The notes beneath the pieces are model-generated. The model was not told the origin of the DNA. It made no database searches and saw nothing but the letters and a program-made list of their open reading frames with translations. Position numbers and translations under genes: made by a program. DNA of 7,153 nucleotides from CAZJPS01 sp964548055 (GTDB lineage: Bacteria > Patescibacteriota > Gracilibacteria > Peribacterales > Peribacteraceae). The stretch covers positions 1-7,153 of the forward strand of contig CAZJPS010000061.1 in the NCBI GenBank assembly GCA_964548055.1. The letters run 5' to 3'. Positions 4,941 to 7,153 of this stretch are shown piece by piece; positions within the stretch are counted from its first letter, which is position 1, and every line of letters starts with the position of its first letter.

Positions 4941-5795
4941 ATGAAAAAGGTGCAGTCACGAACAGTAGTGTATGTACTCGGTATTGTGGCTGTTGCACTC
5001 TTTGTATTGCAGGCGCGAACGCTTTATGAGAACGAAATGCAAGTTTCTCCAACACAACTTTTGTCATCGAGCTCGGCTTTTTCATTTCAATCATCCGTGG
5101 AGAGAAAGGCAAATATTGTAGTGACTGCACCGCTGAAAAATGAAGAAATTACTTCACCTGTCATTATTCAAGGTGAGGCGAGGGTATTTGAAAATGCGTT
5201 TAGTTATCGTGTGAGAGATGGGAGTGGCAAGATTTTAGTTGAAGGTCATGCAATGACAAAAGCTCCCGATGTTGGGGTATTCGGGCCTTTTGAAGTGGAT
5301 GTGTCGTTTGGAGTTCCAAAGACCACAAAAGGCACCATAGAGGTTTTTGTATATTCTGCAAAAGATGGAGAGCAAGTGGATACAGTTACTATTCCTGTAC
5401 GCTTTGCAGCGGTACAGAGTATGGAAGTGAAAACTTTTTTTATGAAACGCAATGCGGCTCCAGGTAAAGAATGCGAGGCATCGGCATTTATAATGAAAAA
5501 GGTTCCTAAAACATCTAGCCCTGGCAAAGTAGCTCTCCAAGAATTGCTGCAGGGTCCGGGAGATCAGAATGATCTGCTCTCTTCTATCCCGATGGGCACC
5601 CGTCTTCAGTCTCTCGTTATTACAAAGGGCGTTGCAACAGCTGATTTTAGTGAGGAATTGCAGCAGTACGGAGGAGGATCCTGCATGGTAGGAGCTATTC
5701 GTAGCCAGATAGAAAAAACATTATTGCAATTTAGTACTATAAAAAGCGTCATTATTTCTGTGAATGGAAAGACGGAAGATATATTGCAACCCTAA
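4941..5795 (+). CDS. membrane-anchored Gmad2 + GerMN domain protein
   Basis: A 284-aa protein. A basic n-region and one membrane segment (about 8-24, RTVVYVLGIVAVALFVL) anchor it, and a serine-rich linker follows (36-55). A Gmad2-type immunoglobulin-like domain covers about 57-157: ANIVVTAPLKNEEITSPVIIQGEA, then GVFGPFEVDVSF and GTIEVFVYSAKDGE. A GerMN domain covers about 163-282: KVPKTSSPGKVALQELLQGPGD, IPMGTRLQSLVITKGVATADF, then GSCMVGAIRSQIEKTLLQF and VIISVNG. Cys178 and Cys248 are the only cysteines and could form a disulfide outside the membrane. In Bacillus the GerM domain acts in sporulation and germination, but this domain pair is widespread in non-spore-formers with unknown envelope roles. 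ATG 4941 is preferred over ATG 4893 because MKK directly precedes the membrane segment. No Shine-Dalgarno sequence is seen. It lies 38 bases before lemA. Confidence 0.85.
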   Translation: MKKVQSRTVVYVLGIVAVALFVLQARTLYENEMQVSPTQLLSSSSAFSFQSSVERKANIVVTAPLKNEEITSPVIIQGEARVFENAFSYRVRDGSGKILVEGHAMTKAPDVGVFGPFEVDVSFGVPKTTKGTIEVFVYSAKDGEQVDTVTIPVRFAAVQSMEVKTFFMKRNAAPGKECEASAFIMKKVPKTSSPGKVALQELLQGPGDQNDLLSSIPMGTRLQSLVITKGVATADFSEELQQYGGGSCMVGAIRSQIEKTLLQFSTIKSVIISVNGKTEDILQP

Positions 5796-5802
5796 AATGC
5801 TG

Positions 5803-5808
5803 TATACT
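5803..5808 (+). promoter_or_regulatory. possible -10 element of the lemA-TPM unit
   Basis: TATACT lies in the 38-base gap between the GerMN gene and lemA, 25 bases before ATG 5834, predicting a short leader of about 18 bases without a Shine-Dalgarno sequence. The same hexamer precedes the genes at 4093 and 4159. The best -35-like site (TTGCAA, 5784-5789) is too close (13 bases). Confidence 0.35.
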
Positions 5809-5833
5809 TCGCTGGTCTTTTTCCCAACTTCAC

Positions 5834-6415
5834 ATGAAACCAAGTTACATTGTATGGGGCATTCTAGGTGTTGCAGTTTTGTTCGCTCTTTGGGTGTGGA
5901 GCGGTTATAACGGTCTTGTTTCTTCTAAGGGCAATGTAGATGCACAATGGGCACAGGTAGAAACACAGTATCAAAGGCGTTTCGATTTGGTGCCAAATTT
6001 GGTGAGCACAGTAAAAGGAGCTGCAAACTTTGAGCAAAGTACGCTCACGGCCGTAACCGCAGCGCGAACGCAGTGGATGCAAGCTCCTTCGCGCAATGAA
6101 AAGGTTGATGCGGCAGGTACTTTTGATTCTGCACTTTCTCGTCTGTTGGTAACAGTGGAGGCATATCCACAATTACAAGCCACTCAGGCGTTTCGTGATC
6201 TTATGACCCAGTTAGAGGGGACTGAAAACCGGATTGCCACGGCTCGCAGGGATTACAACAATGCGGTCATGAGTTACAACGTAAAAGTCCGGCAGTTTCC
6301 AGCTAATATTTTAGCAGGAATGTTTGGCTTTGAGGCTGAAAAATCATTTGAAAGCGCTCCTGGATCTGAAAAAGCTCCTTCAGTGAACTTTGAATCCAGT
6401 GCAGTTTCATCTTAA
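5834..6415 (+). CDS. lemA: LemA family protein
   Basis: A 193-aa protein, the usual LemA length. A membrane segment (about 5-23, YIVWGILGVAVLFALWVWS) leads into the family hallmark YNGLVSSKGNVDAQWAQVETQYQRRFDLVPNLVSTVKG (25-62; quoted in parts: YNGLV, VDAQWAQV, QRRFDLVPNLV). YPQLQATQAFRDLMTQLEGTENRI (111-134) and RRDYNNAVMSYN (138-149) follow, then FPANILAGMFGF (155-166). The rest is a helical bundle exposed outside the cytoplasmic membrane, with a serine-rich end. LemA proteins are of unknown biochemical function and are often encoded beside TPM-domain proteins, as here: the next gene starts 5 bases after the TAA. Start ATG 5834 has no Shine-Dalgarno sequence; a TATACT hexamer lies upstream. 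Confidence 0.95.
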   Translation: MKPSYIVWGILGVAVLFALWVWSGYNGLVSSKGNVDAQWAQVETQYQRRFDLVPNLVSTVKGAANFEQSTLTAVTAARTQWMQAPSRNEKVDAAGTFDSALSRLLVTVEAYPQLQATQAFRDLMTQLEGTENRIATARRDYNNAVMSYNVKVRQFPANILAGMFGFEAEKSFESAPGSEKAPSVNFESSAVSS

Positions 6416-6420
6416 TAGCT

Positions 6421-7153
6421 ATGCGTTGTTTTTTTGCTTCTGTTGTACTTGGAGTGGCGGTATTTGCACCGTTTTCAAGTGCATTAGCGTTTGATGTTCC
6501 ACCTAATGATGGATTTTACACGCAAACATTTGGTGTTCTCACAAGTGCTCAGGAAGAGGATATAGAAGCGAAATTAACGGCTTTTCAAAAAGAGACGAGT
6601 AACGAAATTGCAATACTTGTTACGGATACGATGGGTGGAGAAACCATTGCAGAAGTAGGGGTAGAGGTAGGAAGAAAATGGAAAGTAGGATCAGCTGCAA
6701 ATGACAACGGAGTTTTATTGCTTGTAGCTCTTGAAGATAAAGAGATAACTATTCAAGTGGGGTATGGATTGGAGGGGGTACTTCCGGATATTGTTGTGAA
6801 AGGCATTATAGATACAGAGATTGCACCTCATTTTCAAAAGTCAGAATATTACGAGGGTCTAATTGCTGGAATAGAGGCGATTGAAAAACATATAGGAGGA
6901 GAATACAAAACTGATAGATATGATGAGCAGGGTTTTGGTTTTTCCCAGTTCACACTTTTTGGTATATTTATTCTTCTAAATTTTCTTGGATCGTATTTAG
7001 CAAGAACGAAATCTTGGTGGATGGGGGGAATTATCGGTGGAGTGATAGGAGTAGTTCTTACTGTTCTCTTTAGTTATTGGATATCAATTCCTATTTTTAT
7101 AGTTCTTGGTCTTGTATTTGATTATATTGTTTCTACTATGCAGCAAAAGGGTG
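6421..7153 (+). CDS. TPM-domain (YgcG-type) membrane protein, 3' partial
   Basis: The frame is open from ATG 6421 to the window end (244 residues). A signal peptide (about 1-23, cleavage expected after SSALA) is followed by a TPM domain (about 28-160) exposed outside the membrane. Its marks are LTSAQEEDIEAKLTAFQKETSNEIAILV (40-67), AANDNGVLLLVAL (92-104), QVGYGLEGVLPD (112-123) and the helix YYEGLIAGIEAIEKHI (143-158). Three hydrophobic segments follow (about 177-194, 200-219 and 221-239). Relatives usually end in a Gly/Ser-rich tail, which would lie beyond the window. TPM proteins have been linked to acid phosphatase activity in plants (TLP18.3), while bacterial YgcG proteins are uncharacterised. 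Spacing of 5 bases from lemA and no Shine-Dalgarno sequence suggest translational coupling. Confidence 0.9.
   Translation, partial: MRCFFASVVLGVAVFAPFSSALAFDVPPNDGFYTQTFGVLTSAQEEDIEAKLTAFQKETSNEIAILVTDTMGGETIAEVGVEVGRKWKVGSAANDNGVLLLVALEDKEITIQVGYGLEGVLPDIVVKGIIDTEIAPHFQKSEYYEGLIAGIEAIEKHIGGEYKTDRYDEQGFGFSQFTLFGIFILLNFLGSYLARTKSWWMGGIIGGVIGVVLTVLFSYWISIPIFIVLGLVFDYIVSTMQQKG

Overview
The window looks like chromosomal DNA of a small-genome bacterium, most likely a member of the Candidate Phyla Radiation (Patescibacteria). This is inferred from gene content (an O-antigen-ligase-like protein with a TPR tail, a Gmad2/GerMN membrane-anchored protein, LemA, a TPM-domain protein, a COG1738 transporter), moderate GC, and start regions without Shine-Dalgarno sequences; no 16S or marker gene is present. 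The standard genetic code is used: no large reading frame contains an in-frame TGA, and one gene ends with TGA.

Layout. Positions 1-1188 hold the 3' part of a polysaccharide ligase/polymerase-like membrane protein whose start lies outside the window. Positions 1189-2055 carry no credible protein gene. They contain an AT-only hairpin, a GC-richer block (1331-1559) with seven consecutive hairpins that looks like an unassigned structured RNA, an AT-rich stretch with two perfect palindromes, and two imperfect 106-bp tandem units that run directly into a tRNA-Pro(CGG) gene (2056-2132). Each unit starts with a copy of the first bases of that tRNA.

From 2227 to the end the window is gene-dense: an unrecognised 171-aa protein; a YhhQ-type queuosine-precursor transporter; convergent to it, with the two stop codons touching, a membrane-anchored SAM methyltransferase resembling the FAM173 (ANTKMT/ATPSCKMT) lysine methyltransferases; then, divergent from that, a protein with a helical TerB-like half and a PH-like half; a Gmad2-GerMN protein; LemA; and a TPM-domain protein cut by the window end.

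No start codon in the window has a recognisable Shine-Dalgarno sequence. Three of them (2227, 4093 on the minus strand, 4159) sit 6-7 bases after a -10-like hexamer, the geometry of leaderless mRNAs. The methyltransferase and the TerB/PH-like gene appear to be fired from back-to-back promoters that share one -35 region. lemA and the TPM gene are 5 bases apart and probably form one unit acting at the cell envelope. The others share a membrane or envelope theme but no single pathway can be read from the order.
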